A stretch of DNA of 29,108 nt from Sarocladium kiliense. Its lineage: Eukaryota > Ascomycota > Sordariomycetes > Hypocreales > Sarocladiaceae. The notes beneath the pieces are model-generated. The model was not told the DNA's origin, made no database searches, and worked only from the letters and a program-made list of their open reading frames with translations. This document shows positions 10,190 through 19,656 of this stretch, one piece after another. Position numbers and translations under genes: made by a program. The stretch spans positions 1-29,108 of the forward strand of contig JAUZTG010000005.1 of the NCBI GenBank assembly GCA_030734395.1, given 5' to 3'. Every line of letters starts with the position of its first letter. Positions within the stretch are counted from its first letter, which is position 1.

Positions 10190-11040
10190 TTACAGCTCGT
10201 TCTCAGCCACATGTTTCCACATAGTCACAGTCGCGCCCTGTGACCCAGAACTCCCGCCGGCATGAAAGTCGACGCCGGCCTCGCGCCCCTCGTAGCTTGA
10301 TGGCCACTCTTCCACTTCAGTATGTTCCTCCATCGCAATTTCCAGGTCCGTCATCATCTTCTTCGGTGCTTTGTCGTCTAAAAGCTCCGTCTTCGCCTTC
10401 CGCTTCCGCGTCCGTCGTGGGCTTGTGGCCTGCCGAAGGATCGCACCCGGAACAGATCCTCCTCGGTGGACCTCCTTCGCATGTCCAAGCTCATGGCCAT
10501 CTGGTGCCGGTCCAGAAAAGAGCATGTAACACATCATGTCAGTATTTGCTCGTAAAGTCATCTGGCACCGGACTTATTAATACCATACTCTGCCATAGCA
10601 TCGTCAATTTCTTCGAGCATCTGGCGGTGAGCTTCATTCATATCGCTCCTGCTACATCCAAGAAAGGGACAATTATTTTTGTCAGAATCAAACTTGTCCA
10701 ACTTCTCCTCCAACATAGACAGTCGGTCCTGTTTGAGCAGGAGAAGCTGTACACGTAGAAGAGTGAATCGGCGAACGATGTGATTTGAAGGATGGGAAGC
10801 TACAAGCGCGGAGAATCGAGGATAGCCTGCTGGGTAGTCTTCGACTGTATAGGTTTAGCAATGCCATGCTGCCATCTCGACATTGTTGTTCTTACTTGGG
10901 CTGGCTGCTGTCTTGTACGAACTGCCAAAAGCGCTCAACAAAGTAAGCAGCGGGTTTAGCCATGATCTCCACATGATTGAGGGCGCCGGCGTGAGATGGA
11001 CAGGTGCTCCCTGTTCGATGTCGACCTCGCTCGACGTCAT
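10190..11040 (-). CDS. DUF6594-type protein lacking the membrane region
   Basis: Three exons: 11040-10896, 10844-10584 and 10500-10190 (introns 51 and 83 bp; donors GTAAGA and GTATTA; acceptors TATACAG and CACCAG). They sum to 717 nt, giving 238 residues. Exon 2 carries the DUF6594 N-terminal signature: EDYPAGYPRFSALVASHP, then RRFTLLRVQLLLLKQDRLSMLEE (the helix linking two conserved patches), and MLEEIDDAMAEYD. DUF6594 proteins usually continue into C-terminal transmembrane helices; here exon 3 is hydrophilic, with a basic patch (RRTRKRKAK) that could be a nuclear localisation signal and an acidic region, so the protein would be soluble. The function of the family is unknown. The second intron has a weak donor, so exon 3 could be misassigned; exon 2 is the firm part. 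The gene lies just outside the nested transposon. Confidence 0.65.
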
Positions 11041-11348
11041 TTGGGCCTACTGCGACTTTGGCGGAAAATATCCGAAAATGGTTTCGAGAGGAATCTGGAT
11101 CGACAGAGTCAAAGGTCGTCGCTGAGCACACTTCAAGGATGGCGAAGCGTAAGTCAGCCTGGCAGGCAGACTCAATATAATACAAGGATAGAGGTCACGC
11201 CTCGTTGTACTCGGCGCCGGCATGTGCTTGCCAATATAACCCCGCTCGGATCACAAACTGCAAGTTTTTAGCCGCCTGCCAATCATTCGCATAACAATCA
11301 CCCCTCTCAATTGTACTACTCTGGGACATTCTCAATACTCAGCAACAG

Positions 11349-11396
11349 TAACATCCGCCCCTACGTCGCGAGCCACCCTTCGTGCCGAGCCAAAAT
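11349..11396 (+). repeat. Left 48-bp outer terminal inverted repeat
   Basis: TAACATCCGCCCCTACGTCG and the following 28 bases match the reverse complement of 14951-14998 at 43 of 48 positions. Both copies begin with TA at the outer edge, which fits a Tc1/mariner-Fot1-like TA target site. It marks the outer boundary of an older element that now contains the MULE. Confidence 0.7.
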
Positions 11397-11671
11397 GCTT
11401 AGATTGAACACTGAGGAACTAGTCCTCCGTGTTGGACTCTGGTCTCTAGCTATTTCTTAGATACTGACGTGGTGCTCCTTGGATCACTTTGGATCACCTT
11501 GCTTGGCGGAACGATCCTCTGGATCACGTGACTGGCCACGTGACTCCTTCCTTGCTCCTGGCCCCCACATGCGTAGCTTTGTCCGTGATGTCGTATGCTG
11601 AGCGGCCCATCCTGTAGGCCCGCGTTAGTTACGTTTGTAACACACAGTGCGATTTCAGAGATACGGTTTTC

Positions 11672-11800
11672 GGCGGCCAATACATGGGCGCCCGGCCGCC
11701 CATTTAATATCGCGCGCCGGGCGCCTTTTTCTGACTAAGCACACTCCGAACGCTGGACACCAACTCGGCTTGGAGGAACATGACACACACCTTTGTTGGT
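11672..11800 (+). repeat. MULE left terminal inverted repeat (129 bp)
   Basis: Identical to the reverse complement of 14401-14529. The outer part is very GC-rich with short internal palindromes (GGGCGCCC, GGCGCC). The inner end contains a copy of the transposase start codon region. Confidence 0.95.
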
Positions 11801-11854
11801 TATTACTTAAATATTCAACATTGAAAGACAAATGCAAGAAATGACAGCAACTCA

Positions 11855-11885
11855 CAAAAAAGAAAAGAAAAGAAAAGAAAAGAGA
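11855..11885 (+). repeat. (AAAAG)n microsatellite
   Basis: About five copies of AAAAG directly downstream of the transposase stop codon, inside the MULE, between the stop and the left terminal repeat. Confidence 0.85.
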
Positions 11886-14421
11886 CTAAGTCCTGACGAT
11901 GATACAATCTTCAATCGAGTCACTGTCTGCGTACAAGGCCTGTTGCTCCTCGCAGTCCTGCTCAGCGCTCCTCCAGATGTCTTCCATACCCTTTCGCCTG
12001 TTTGCTAGGGGGTTACCACCCATCTCTTTGGCAACTCGGGCCTCTATGCGAGCGTCTTCCGCCTCATTCCAGTCCAAGTATGCCATCATCTCTTCTTTGG
12101 TCCATTCTCTGCTGCTAGCTCCCCTGCCACAGCGCCTGCCCATCTGTTTATAGTCAATGCACCACTCATAGCTCTTCTTATCATATCTGAGGGGAAGCCC
12201 CATGGCTCTGCGATATTGTTGGTTGGTCTTGAGGGCACCGACCGGCTGTGCTGCATACCAAGAACTCCTGGCTGTGGTATATCTCTGATACACTGCCTGG
12301 GGCGAGTCATACCTCAGCGGTGACTGTCTAGCGTCTTCGCCGGACGTGACTATCTCCTCAGGAACTGCTTGACTGGCCTCAGAGGCAAGCCCCACCATGG
12401 GCTCTACTGGGACTGCCTGGCGGCTCATCGAGGTGTCTCTCGCCACATCTGCCGGTAGCATCTCAGGGATCGGCTCGTGTGTCGTATGCAGTGACGGAAC
12501 CGGGCCCGATGAAGAAGCTGTCTGGACAATCAAATCCTTGAACCTCAATGGGCAGCTCTTGGAAGTCATGATGTGGCCAACTTGGTGACATCCACTGCAT
12601 GTGCTGGGCACTCTCTTCCGGATTTCCACCAGCTCAAACGCGGAGGGCTCGCGTCTCGTGCTCGTCTTGGGCTGACCTGGTCTCCGGAGGATATGGCTCT
12701 GGACTCGCCTTGGTTCTAGGACCGGTCGTGGCTGGGCTGCATCTCGCTTGAGGTACCAGTGAGGGTGGAAATGCTCCAGAGCAAGAGCCTTCCCTTCTTC
12801 TCCAAGCCTCTCCAGTGCGTGAGAGCATGGCAGCCCCTGTGAGGCAGTAAAGATCTGGCTGCACGGAGCTCTCTCCGGCCGCTGGAGCAACTGGCGCTGT
12901 TCTTGCACCTTACGCAGAGCATGGTGTGAGACCCAGCCTCGTACTGCCTCAAACAGCACGCCTGAGACATCGAGAGGGGCCCGCAGCTGTTGAGAGACGC
13001 GAATATGTTTGAGTTCCTTCAGCTGGTTGGCGATGGCGTGCTTTAGTGCCTGCCAAACGTCAAAGAGGTCGAAGTTGGACTTCTTAATGTGCGATTTGAT
13101 CAATGAATGAATGCCCTCCGCCCTGAAGAATGCAGCTCAGCCTTCGTCCCAAAGTATCGAGTCGGTAGCCCACCTGCCTCGAGGTGGCCACGTTGTCGAA
13201 GTGCAGATAAGTGTTCACCCACGCCTTGACAATCATTTCTTTGTATGGTTCGAGCCAGTATGTCTTGACGTAGCCCACAGCATCAAGGTAATTGACGCCA
13301 TACTCAGCTTCGAACTGTGTTAGCCGTTCCTTAAACACCTTCTCGTCAGATGAGGCCACGATCGAGTGCCAAGATGCGTAGAATGCCTCCCATAGCTGGA
13401 CTTCTGTTTGCGCGTCTTTGGAACTATTTTTCGCCACAAAAATCGGCCGACAATGCTGAAGAACAGCCTTATTGACATGCCAGAGGCACAGAAGTGTTTT
13501 GGAGGTGGGGAAACTAGCCGTCGCGGCATTCATGGCAGCTAGACACCGGTCAGTCAAAACGACGGAGGGCAGGCCGCATTGGTACAATGACCTGAGGTGT
13601 TCCAACGCCCATAAGTAGTCCTCTTCCGATTCACCTGAGAGAAAGGCAAATGCAATGCAAAAAGAACGTTGGCATGAGTCCACCCCCACCATATCAAGAA
13701 GGGGCATATCATGCTTGTTCGTCTTGTAGGTGCAGTCTAGCAACAAGACGTCGGGGTTGCTTTGTAGGTACGCTACGGAGTCCGGATGGGCGAAGAAAAT
13801 GGCCGTCAGTCGATTATTTGTGTCTATTTGAGTCTGGCATATGAAACCCTCGGCAGACAATTGGGCGATCAGAGCCTGGATGCTGCTCTGACCTTGACGC
13901 AAGTCTCTCCTAGCTGCTGCGATCTGGTTGTATATATCTTGTTGAGTGGCGAGAGTGTCCGAGTGGTTCTGCAGGTAGGTCCTAATATCCTTTGGCGCTG
14001 TGCCAGACGATGCGAGGTGAGCAATGGTCGTGGCATCTCGGTCCTGCAGACGACGGTGCGCCGGATGCGCACACGGATCCTCGCTCGGTGGGTGATTATG
14101 CGATGCGCAGTCCTTGTCAGGCCGATGGCTTAGAACCCACGTGAGTCCATCTAAGGACTGCTTGGCTAATACTGAAAATTTGCAGCCAGTTCGTCGGCTG
14201 GAGGTACGGCGCGTTCGGTCGACTGATGCATTTGGTGGGGGCTTGTTGCGGTCACACGCGTAGACCACTTTGATCCGGCCATTGGCGGTCCTAGTTGACT
14301 TGCCAGTGGTAAAGGCATAACCACGAGGCTTTGCCCAGGTATTAATGGCAGCAAGCAGTGACTCGCGTGACTCGTACACACCTTCCGGTGGCAGCGCATC
14401 ACCAACAAAGGTGTGTGTCAT
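11886..14421 (-). CDS. MULE transposase with FAR1-like N-terminus, SWIM-like finger and zinc knuckle
   Basis: Catalyses cut-and-paste movement of the surrounding element. The proposed exons are 14421-13178 and 13122-11886, joined over a 55-bp GC-AG intron (GCAGGT donor, TTCTTCAG acceptor), giving 826 residues. The join restores NVATSRAEGIHSLIKSHIKK, which matches related transposases; read straight through, the first frame stops at 13084. Domains: FAR1/WRKY-like DNA-binding region at about 15-115 with C, C, H-x-H ligands (the CASHNHPP end); MULE catalytic core with aspartates in LLLDCTYKTN (about 230) and VVLTDRCLAAM (about 290) and the LWHVNKAV motif; a SWIM-like CSQIF-x-GLPCSHAL near residue 490; a CCHC-like knuckle (CSGCHQVGHIMTSKSC). 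The start codon and first seven codons lie inside the terminal repeat. A genuine 1-nt frameshift is the alternative to the intron. Confidence 0.85.
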
Positions 14422-14529
14422 GTTCCTCCAAGCCGAGTTGGTGTCCAGCGTTCGGAGTGTGCTTAGTCAGAAAAAGGCGCCCGGCGCGCGATATTAAATG
14501 GGCGGCCGGGCGCCCATGTATTGGCCGCC
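14401..14529 (-). repeat. MULE right terminal inverted repeat (129 bp)
   Basis: Perfect inverted copy of 11672-11800. It contains the transposase ATG (14421-14419) and the codons for MTHTFVG, so it doubles as 5' coding sequence and probable promoter-proximal region. Confidence 0.95.
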
Positions 14530-14950
14530 AACTACTTCTTCAAGATTAGTCATGCGTCTCCTTCACTCTGCCGCTAGCCCAATCCGTCGACTTGTCGATT
14601 TGGATGTACCTATTGGCATAGCGACAAGGCATTGAGCACCCTTCTGCATCAACCACAGGGCTGTAAAAAGGTGCCCGAGGCTGAGTAGAAGGCAACGGGA
14701 TTGAATGCTATCGATTTAGGTTGATTTTGGCATTGCTGAGGGCTTGACGGTGTGCTTCCGGCGGGAGTGCGCTAGAACTGCTTCGCAGCAGCCTCACTTG
14801 CTCTATACCATCACGCCACGCGCCTGGATTAATTTCAGTTGAGATGTGCCCGGGGGCTGCAGAAATGATCTGATGATAGAACTTACACGGAAACAAGGCA
14901 TTTTACTTGTTTGTGGCGGAATAAGGCTGGATCGCAGACCAAGTACCTGG

Positions 14951-14998
14951 ATTTTGGCTCGGCACGGAGGGTGGCTCGCCACGCAGGGACCGATGTTA
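14951..14998 (-). repeat. Right 48-bp outer terminal inverted repeat
   Basis: Partner of 11349-11396, with five mismatches in 48 positions. Its outer end reads GATGTTA, ending in TA. The interior side holds no recognisable coding sequence. Confidence 0.7.
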
Positions 14999-15079
14999 AC
15001 TTAAGCTTTTGTTCATAAGCCCACGTGACACACATGGAGGTCCTGCAACACTGCATTGTAACACAGAACGTAGCTGTAC

Positions 15080-15800
15080 ATGGTGAGAATACCCAGGTGT
15101 ACGCGGATGTGCCTTTCGGAATGCCTCTTGGTGCGGGTGCAGGCCGAGGTCATCGTCGAGGATAAAGATTGGCCGTCGGAGGATGCTTCGAAGGATGGCT
15201 ACGTGGAGGTCAAAGTGCGAGAGGTGAACAGTCTAGTTCGGACCAGGGGCTGCCGGCGGGGTTTACTCAAGCAGTACCTAGATGGCGACCTGCGGAACTG
15301 CAAGGCTCTTGAGGCTGTGCTTTGTGACAACTGTGAGCAGGAGAACCTGACATGGAAGAGCGAGCTTTCGTCGCAAGGGCTCATTATGTCCCAGAGGTAC
15401 GCGATGAAAGCAGCTCGGGCCTATCAGCAATTGGAGGGTGGTCTGTAGGAGGTGGACGAGCTAGGTAAGCTCGGTTGCCGCGTCTGCTGGATGTTCAGAG
15501 GTGCAGAGGAGGCGAGACATCGGTGGGACAGCTGCACCGAAGCCGATGAATGCCTACCTTCCGCAGCTGCATGCTGTTCCACGGTAAGGTCGACTATAGG
15601 AAGGACAGACAGGCTCGGTTCCTCAGCTGCTTCCACTGTCACGTAAGCCAAAGACTCTGCAGGGAAGACCCCTTGCGCCAGGGCGTCAACAAGCATTCCC
15701 GAGGGCGGTCCGCGATGAGGCGGATTACATGCTGTGGCTCGGCGAATCGACCAAATTTGGAGGTTCACCTTGCCTCAGGCAGCTCGACTCGCAGCGTGAC
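15080..15800 (+). pseudogene. C-terminal relic of a fungal RecQ-like (telomere-linked-helicase-type) gene
   Basis: Three successive frames carry the cysteine-rich tail found after the helicase core in fungal RecQ-like/TLH genes. The first (15080-15448) has REVNSLVRTRGCRRGLLKQY, then LDGDLRNC and LCDNCEQ, resembling the family's C-R-R-x-x-L-x-x-Y-x-D-G pattern with a CDxC pair. The frame is interrupted by TAG at 15446 but continues in-frame with ELGKLGCRVCWMFRG. The last part, in another frame, has FLSCFHCHVSQRLC, resembling the C-F-x-C-G-x-P-Q-x-I-C motif. No helicase motifs (Walker A, DEAH) are present upstream, so only the tail survives, with at least one stop and one frameshift. The family assignment rests on remembered motif patterns and is moderate. 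Confidence 0.55.
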
Positions 15801-16282
15801 TGCTGGCTGAACTTGGGTAATGAGTGACATGTTTCTTGATGCTCGTGCAAAGCTGCACAACCAGACTAAACCCACGACCACATATGGACTCAATTGAGCA
15901 GGCCCTTTAAACGCTTGCGTCTCGTTCAGATTATGCGAAAGCCGCCGACAGTAGATACCAGTCCAATTCCGACCCTTTCTCACGACGGCTTATGATAATA
16001 AACTTACAGTGGCATGGGAATACTGTACTACTGTACTTGACTGTATTATGCGTCATATTCTATCTTTTGTAACGATCGATCGTGACTACGCTGACAACAG
16101 ATGCAAGCATCAAAGTGCAGGGTAGCACTCTAGCCCGTGGACCAGCCTTGATCCCGATGAACTTTACAGGCTGTTCTTTCCAGCGTGAACAGCAATGTAG
16201 AAGGTAGGAATATTTAATATATATATATATGTAACCCTAATATAATAAAAACGGAAGCTATATAGAAAGATCATAATCCCCA
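15801..16282. other. Intergenic region with an AT microsatellite
   Basis: No coding family recognised. It contains an (AT)7 run at 16217-16230 and an AT-rich stretch that may form the 3' untranslated and termination region of the Fig1-like gene on the minus strand. Confidence 0.45.
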
Positions 16283-17302
16283 TCAAGGCGGGGGCGGAGG
16301 CGGTGGCATTGGAGGGCGACGCTGCTGTGGTCCTCGAGGCAAGGACAAAGGCGACGATGAAGGGGGTTGCACGAAGGTGGGGAGTTTCTCGCCCTTGGTC
16401 GGGTTGCCCGGTGTCCTTTGCCCTGCTCGCCTCATTGCCACCATGCAGAGTGTTGCGGAAAATGCGAAAGCAAGCCACTGGAGCACCTGGAGGATGGAGC
16501 CGACCTTGATATGCAGCGAACGAGTGTCTGGCTTCGCAGTGGCGAACTGGAGTGCGTTGCCAGTCTGCATGATGGATGTTGCGCTAATGGCGGAGAGAGC
16601 AACAGACAGCAGTAGCACCTTCTCAGACCATCCCTGCTCAATAAAACGCCAACACCGTCCTTGTCCCTTGCTGATCCGTGTCCCAAGCCGAGCAGCGAAA
16701 AGCAGGATGCTGATGACGAAGAGCACACCAGCAAAGGCCTGCATACAGAAAAATATACTCCGCTGCAGCTGAAGAGCGGTCTCGAGGGTGCTGATGCTAG
16801 GGATCGAGGATCCCCCGTCTCTCTGGCGATACTGGGATACCAAGGCCGCGTGCAGCGACTGGGGAGTTGTCGAGTATGGGGTAGCCGCGCAGGCGCGACT
16901 GCTGTTACCGGCCATGCAGACCCCTGCGGCGTTCAGGGTCAGTAACACATAGATAAATGGGCAGCTTCTTTAACCCATACAAGGGTTACACATGGACGGG
17001 GTCGTCTCACCGAAGTAGCCGATGCGAAGTTCTGCTGCAGTTGAGCCACGGATGGCCACGAGGAATATGCTTGACAGTCCGGGGCTATCAGATACACATC
17101 CTGTCAGGGACAGAGCTGGTATCTGTGGTTAGTTTGTGTAATATACTAGGGCCATCGGCCTTGCGTGAATAGAATACTCACTGTAAAACACGAGGCCGGC
17201 AATCGGAAACGTAGAGATGATGAGTAGATCCAACACGCGGAGCTCTTGAGCGCATCTGTCAGTAGATGTTTCTGAACATATAATATCAGAAGACTTACGC
17301 AT
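16283..17302 (-). CDS. Fig1-like four-helix membrane protein (claudin-like motif)
   Basis: Fig1-family proteins act in low-affinity Ca2+ uptake and membrane fusion during mating in yeast and in hyphal or sexual development in moulds. Exons are 17302-17182, 17115-17011 and 16923-16283 (introns 66 and 87 bp, both with GTGAGT/GTGAGA donors), total 867 nt, 288 residues. Four helices are visible: LDLLIISTFPIAGLVFY near the N-terminus, IFFCMQAFAGVLFVISILLF, VLLLSVALSAISATSIM and VLQWLAFAFSATLCMVAM. Between helices 1 and 2 the splice creates GYFGVC followed eight residues later by C, matching the claudin-superfamily G-x-x-G-x-C(n)-C motif diagnostic of Fig1. The upstream phrase LTGCVSDSPGLSSIFLV also fits. 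The tail ends in PPMPPPPPPP, a possible SH3 or profilin ligand. The acceptor at 17116 (ACCAG) was chosen because it keeps the frame. Confidence 0.8.
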
Positions 17303-18398
17303 TTCGGGCAGAAACAACTAACGCATGTACCTAGTGCCTGCATGCAAAGGTGGTCATGTGTAGGCATAAGATGAACAGCCTCTGCGAGATGACCTATATG
17401 ACAGATCAGGGCAAGTTTCTGCCGAAGATCGATAGCGAGCACTGAAGGTGTTTTTTCATGAGCTATCTCATTAGCATCGTCTCACCGCTACATTCATGCA
17501 GAGCACTTTAAATATACGTCTTCTCATAGCCCTCAGCAGATGCCTCAGAACGGATTCCTCTCATCCTGCATCCATGCATCTGTGTACAAAGCAACGAATT
17601 ATCGTCAAAGGCGCTTAACAAACTTGTGACCCTGCATAGCCGCGCGAGTATATTCTATATATGTCTCAGGAGGTAGACGTTGGTGCAACCAGAGGCTGAT
17701 CCTTTGGCCGCGACCAGTGTATCTCTGCTCCTCAGCCCTACTTTCGTTCAACCTGCTGACTTGAAACATTTCTAGCCCAGCGCTTTGCTACTGCAGCCGA
17801 GGTGGCCAACAGCAGCAACAAGGTTCAGGTTGTGCAGCGTTGTTGGGTCACGGGATACGCCTTATCTGGGCCGGGAGAAGGATCTCTAGGAGGCCAGACC
17901 ACCGAACCATGCCGGGTTTATTGGCTGTCAGCGCTCTGTCGGCCACGATCACCCAGGCTAATCTAACTCAGATGCGTTGGTGAATCCTGTTTCGGCGTTG
18001 GTTGAGTAAACCAACTGAACTGCTGAGCTCACATGCGTTGGTGAACCCTGTTCCGTCGTTGGTTGTACATGCTAGCTAGGCTGATTCGAGTATGCAGGCG
18101 GTTATCAAAGGGTCGGCTACCTTGTCGCAGGTGGAGCTAGGCTGATCAGGAGGCAACGGAGACCCAACATGCAAACAGCCCACAGCCAACAACAAAAGAA
18201 CCGTCCAAATCGCAACTAATAGCGGGGAAGCTTACAACAGGCACGGCGACTGATTTTAGCTGGGCCCACCGGGTTCCTTTGTGGAATCTCAATGGCCTGA
18301 CAGTCCCTCCGTACTCTGGTCTCTACAGAAATACGCCGCCTACCCCACCAAAACTCACAGTGGCCTTAGGCAGGAAGTGGAAGCGCTGACATCCTGAC
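17303..18398. other. Gene-poor region with a short direct repeat
   Basis: About 1.1 kb in which no gene, RNA or transposon end was recognised. It carries an imperfect 33-bp direct repeat (listed separately) and two copies of AGCTAGGCTGAT at about 18074 and 18133. Confidence 0.4.
17972..18065 (+). repeat. Imperfect 33-bp direct repeat pair
   Basis: Units at 17972-18004 and 18033-18065 begin ATGCGTTGGTGAA and end CGTTGGTTG, with three differences in 33 bases and a 28-bp spacer that contains ACCAACTGAACTGCTGAGC. The end of the unit (GTTGGTT) is partly complementary to AACCAAC in the spacer, so a hairpin is possible. Confidence 0.8.
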
Positions 18399-18464
18399 AT
18401 GACCATCTCCCACGACCATCATCCCTCAAGACTTTTACATACCCATTACATCTCCACAGCCTTC

Positions 18465-19186
18465 ATGGATCACATTGCGTCTGCCTTAAAGCCTGTTCAG
18501 GCCGTCCTATGGGGTGACAGAGCCATCGCTGATCTAGGAGCCCCGGTTGTTTGCGAGGTAAGTAGCGAGTCTCAGTGCCTTAAGCTCTGCTAACTTCGCA
18601 GCATTACATGCTCGTTGTTGATGACGCCGAGTATGATCATGCCGTAGACCTATTGCGGTCAGCAGGCTTTCAAGACTGCAACTGGTCGTTTGGTACCCTC
18701 AATCCCGACTTCTACCAAGGGGACCACATCAAAGAGGGGATCTACCGGCGCCTTGTTCGGGATTACAGCAACCTAGATCAGAACTCGACGCGGTTTTTCT
18801 TCCCTCTGGAACTGCAGGTGGAACTGCAGGACACTAAAAGTAAGATTGTTCTGCTTCGGTCCTCTTACGCCCATATGCGGACCTCTGATAAGAACCTTAC
18901 ACTTGGAGACAACATACAATACCCAGACGCTTCCCTGCTTCTACTAAGCTTTGTTCAAACGTTGATGCGGGAACCATCAAAGGGCATGTGGACATCAACC
19001 CTTGGTATTTGGGCTATTACATATGTGTACGGAGAGCTCAAGGTTTGCGATGATGTGTTGGACGGATGCGACGATGCTGAAGCTAAGGCTTGGTTCAACG
19101 ACAACATAAAGAGGTTTGAGGGTGGTATAGACCGGGTTACCTGCACTAAGCGGCTAGGAAGGGTCGATAGGACAGTACATGGATGA
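18465..19186 (+). CDS. Nucleotidyltransferase-fold-like fungal protein
   Basis: Exons 18465-18557 and 18602-19186, with a 44-bp intron (GTAAGT; TTCGCAG), give 225 residues; an ATG at 18399 in the same frame would add 22. The start MDHIASALKPVQAVLWGDRA, with VCEHYMLVVDDAEYDHAVDL after the splice, then LLRSAGF, resembles a fungal family with a degenerate nucleotidyltransferase fold, in which WGD takes the place of the usual G-S/G and an acidic pair lies on the next strand. The body includes YQGDHIKEGIYRRLVRDYS and GMWTSTLGIWAITYVYGEL. The substrate is unknown and the catalytic aspartates are not certain, so this could be a non-catalytic fold member. The next gene downstream on the same strand is a clearer nucleotidyltransferase. 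Confidence 0.6.
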
Positions 19187-19656
19187 TCATAGGTTTCATG
19201 TGCCGCTTTGCAATACAGGGGCTTTGTGAAACTGACTTGTTGGCCAAGCCTGGTTGCGTGAACCTGGCAAATTGTTTCTATAGTTGGCATGCCTGCGTCG
19301 GAAGCGCGCGGCTCATGGCAACAAGTTCCGAGTGGAAAGGTTGCGAGCCAGCCATTCCATGTGAACCCGTCAATGTTGGCCACAAAGGTCGACCTCCCAT
19401 GTATCCTGGCGTTCGTCGCGGCTAATACCGCGATATCACAAGCCCATCTAGCGCTGCCAATGTAGCTACAATGCAGGCCTGGTAAGGGAGTGGCGCTGCA
19501 TGATTAGACGCGAACTATTCTTAAGGAGCTGATGTCTCCCTGAAGTTCAAGGGTTCAGTAAAGGCAAGGCCCTCTTGTACAGAACAGGCATTTGGATTCC
19601 CGTCTGTTAGTCGTTCCCTAAGTCGGACTTGTGTATCTTCTCGTGGCTAAAAGACC
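19187..19656. other. Intergenic region between the two nucleotidyltransferase-like genes
   Basis: About 470 bp with no recognised gene. An 80-codon frame at 19183-19425 has no family signature. The region probably contains the terminator of the upstream gene and the promoter of the downstream one. Confidence 0.35.

Larger units (their letters stand above)
11672..14529 (-). mobile_element. MULE (Mutator-like) DNA transposon, complete
   Basis: A 2858-bp element bounded by terminal inverted repeats of 129 bp that are identical base for base (11672-11800 against 14401-14529), beginning GGCGGCCAATACATGGGCGC. It encodes one transposase on the minus strand. Perfect terminal repeats suggest recent activity. 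The bases next to the ends (ACGGTTTTC on the left, AACTACTTC on the right) do not form the 8-11-bp target duplication expected for MULEs. Confidence 0.93.
11349..14998. mobile_element. Older TIR element (about 0.8 kb) interrupted by the MULE
   Basis: Imperfect 48-bp inverted repeats at 11349-11396 and 14951-14998 bracket the MULE. Without the 2858-bp MULE the host element would be about 792 bp, with flanks of 275 and 421 bp that have no recognisable transposase. This suggests a non-autonomous or MITE-like element into which the MULE jumped. The left flank contains three copies of TGGATCAC near 11483-11540. A frame on the minus strand at 14708-14896 was seen but not recognised. The TA at each outer end is the only target-site hint. 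Confidence 0.55.

Noticed and set aside
14708..14896. 61-codon minus-strand ORF inside the older TIR element
   Set aside because: No transposase or other family signature was recognised.
17256..17298. An additional intron near the 5' end of the Fig1-like gene
   Set aside because: A GTAAGT is present but the exon reads through it in frame from ATG 17302, and the possible introns would be only 27 or 43 bp.
17972..18065. CRISPR-like array
   Set aside because: Only two imperfect units in a eukaryotic context; no array.
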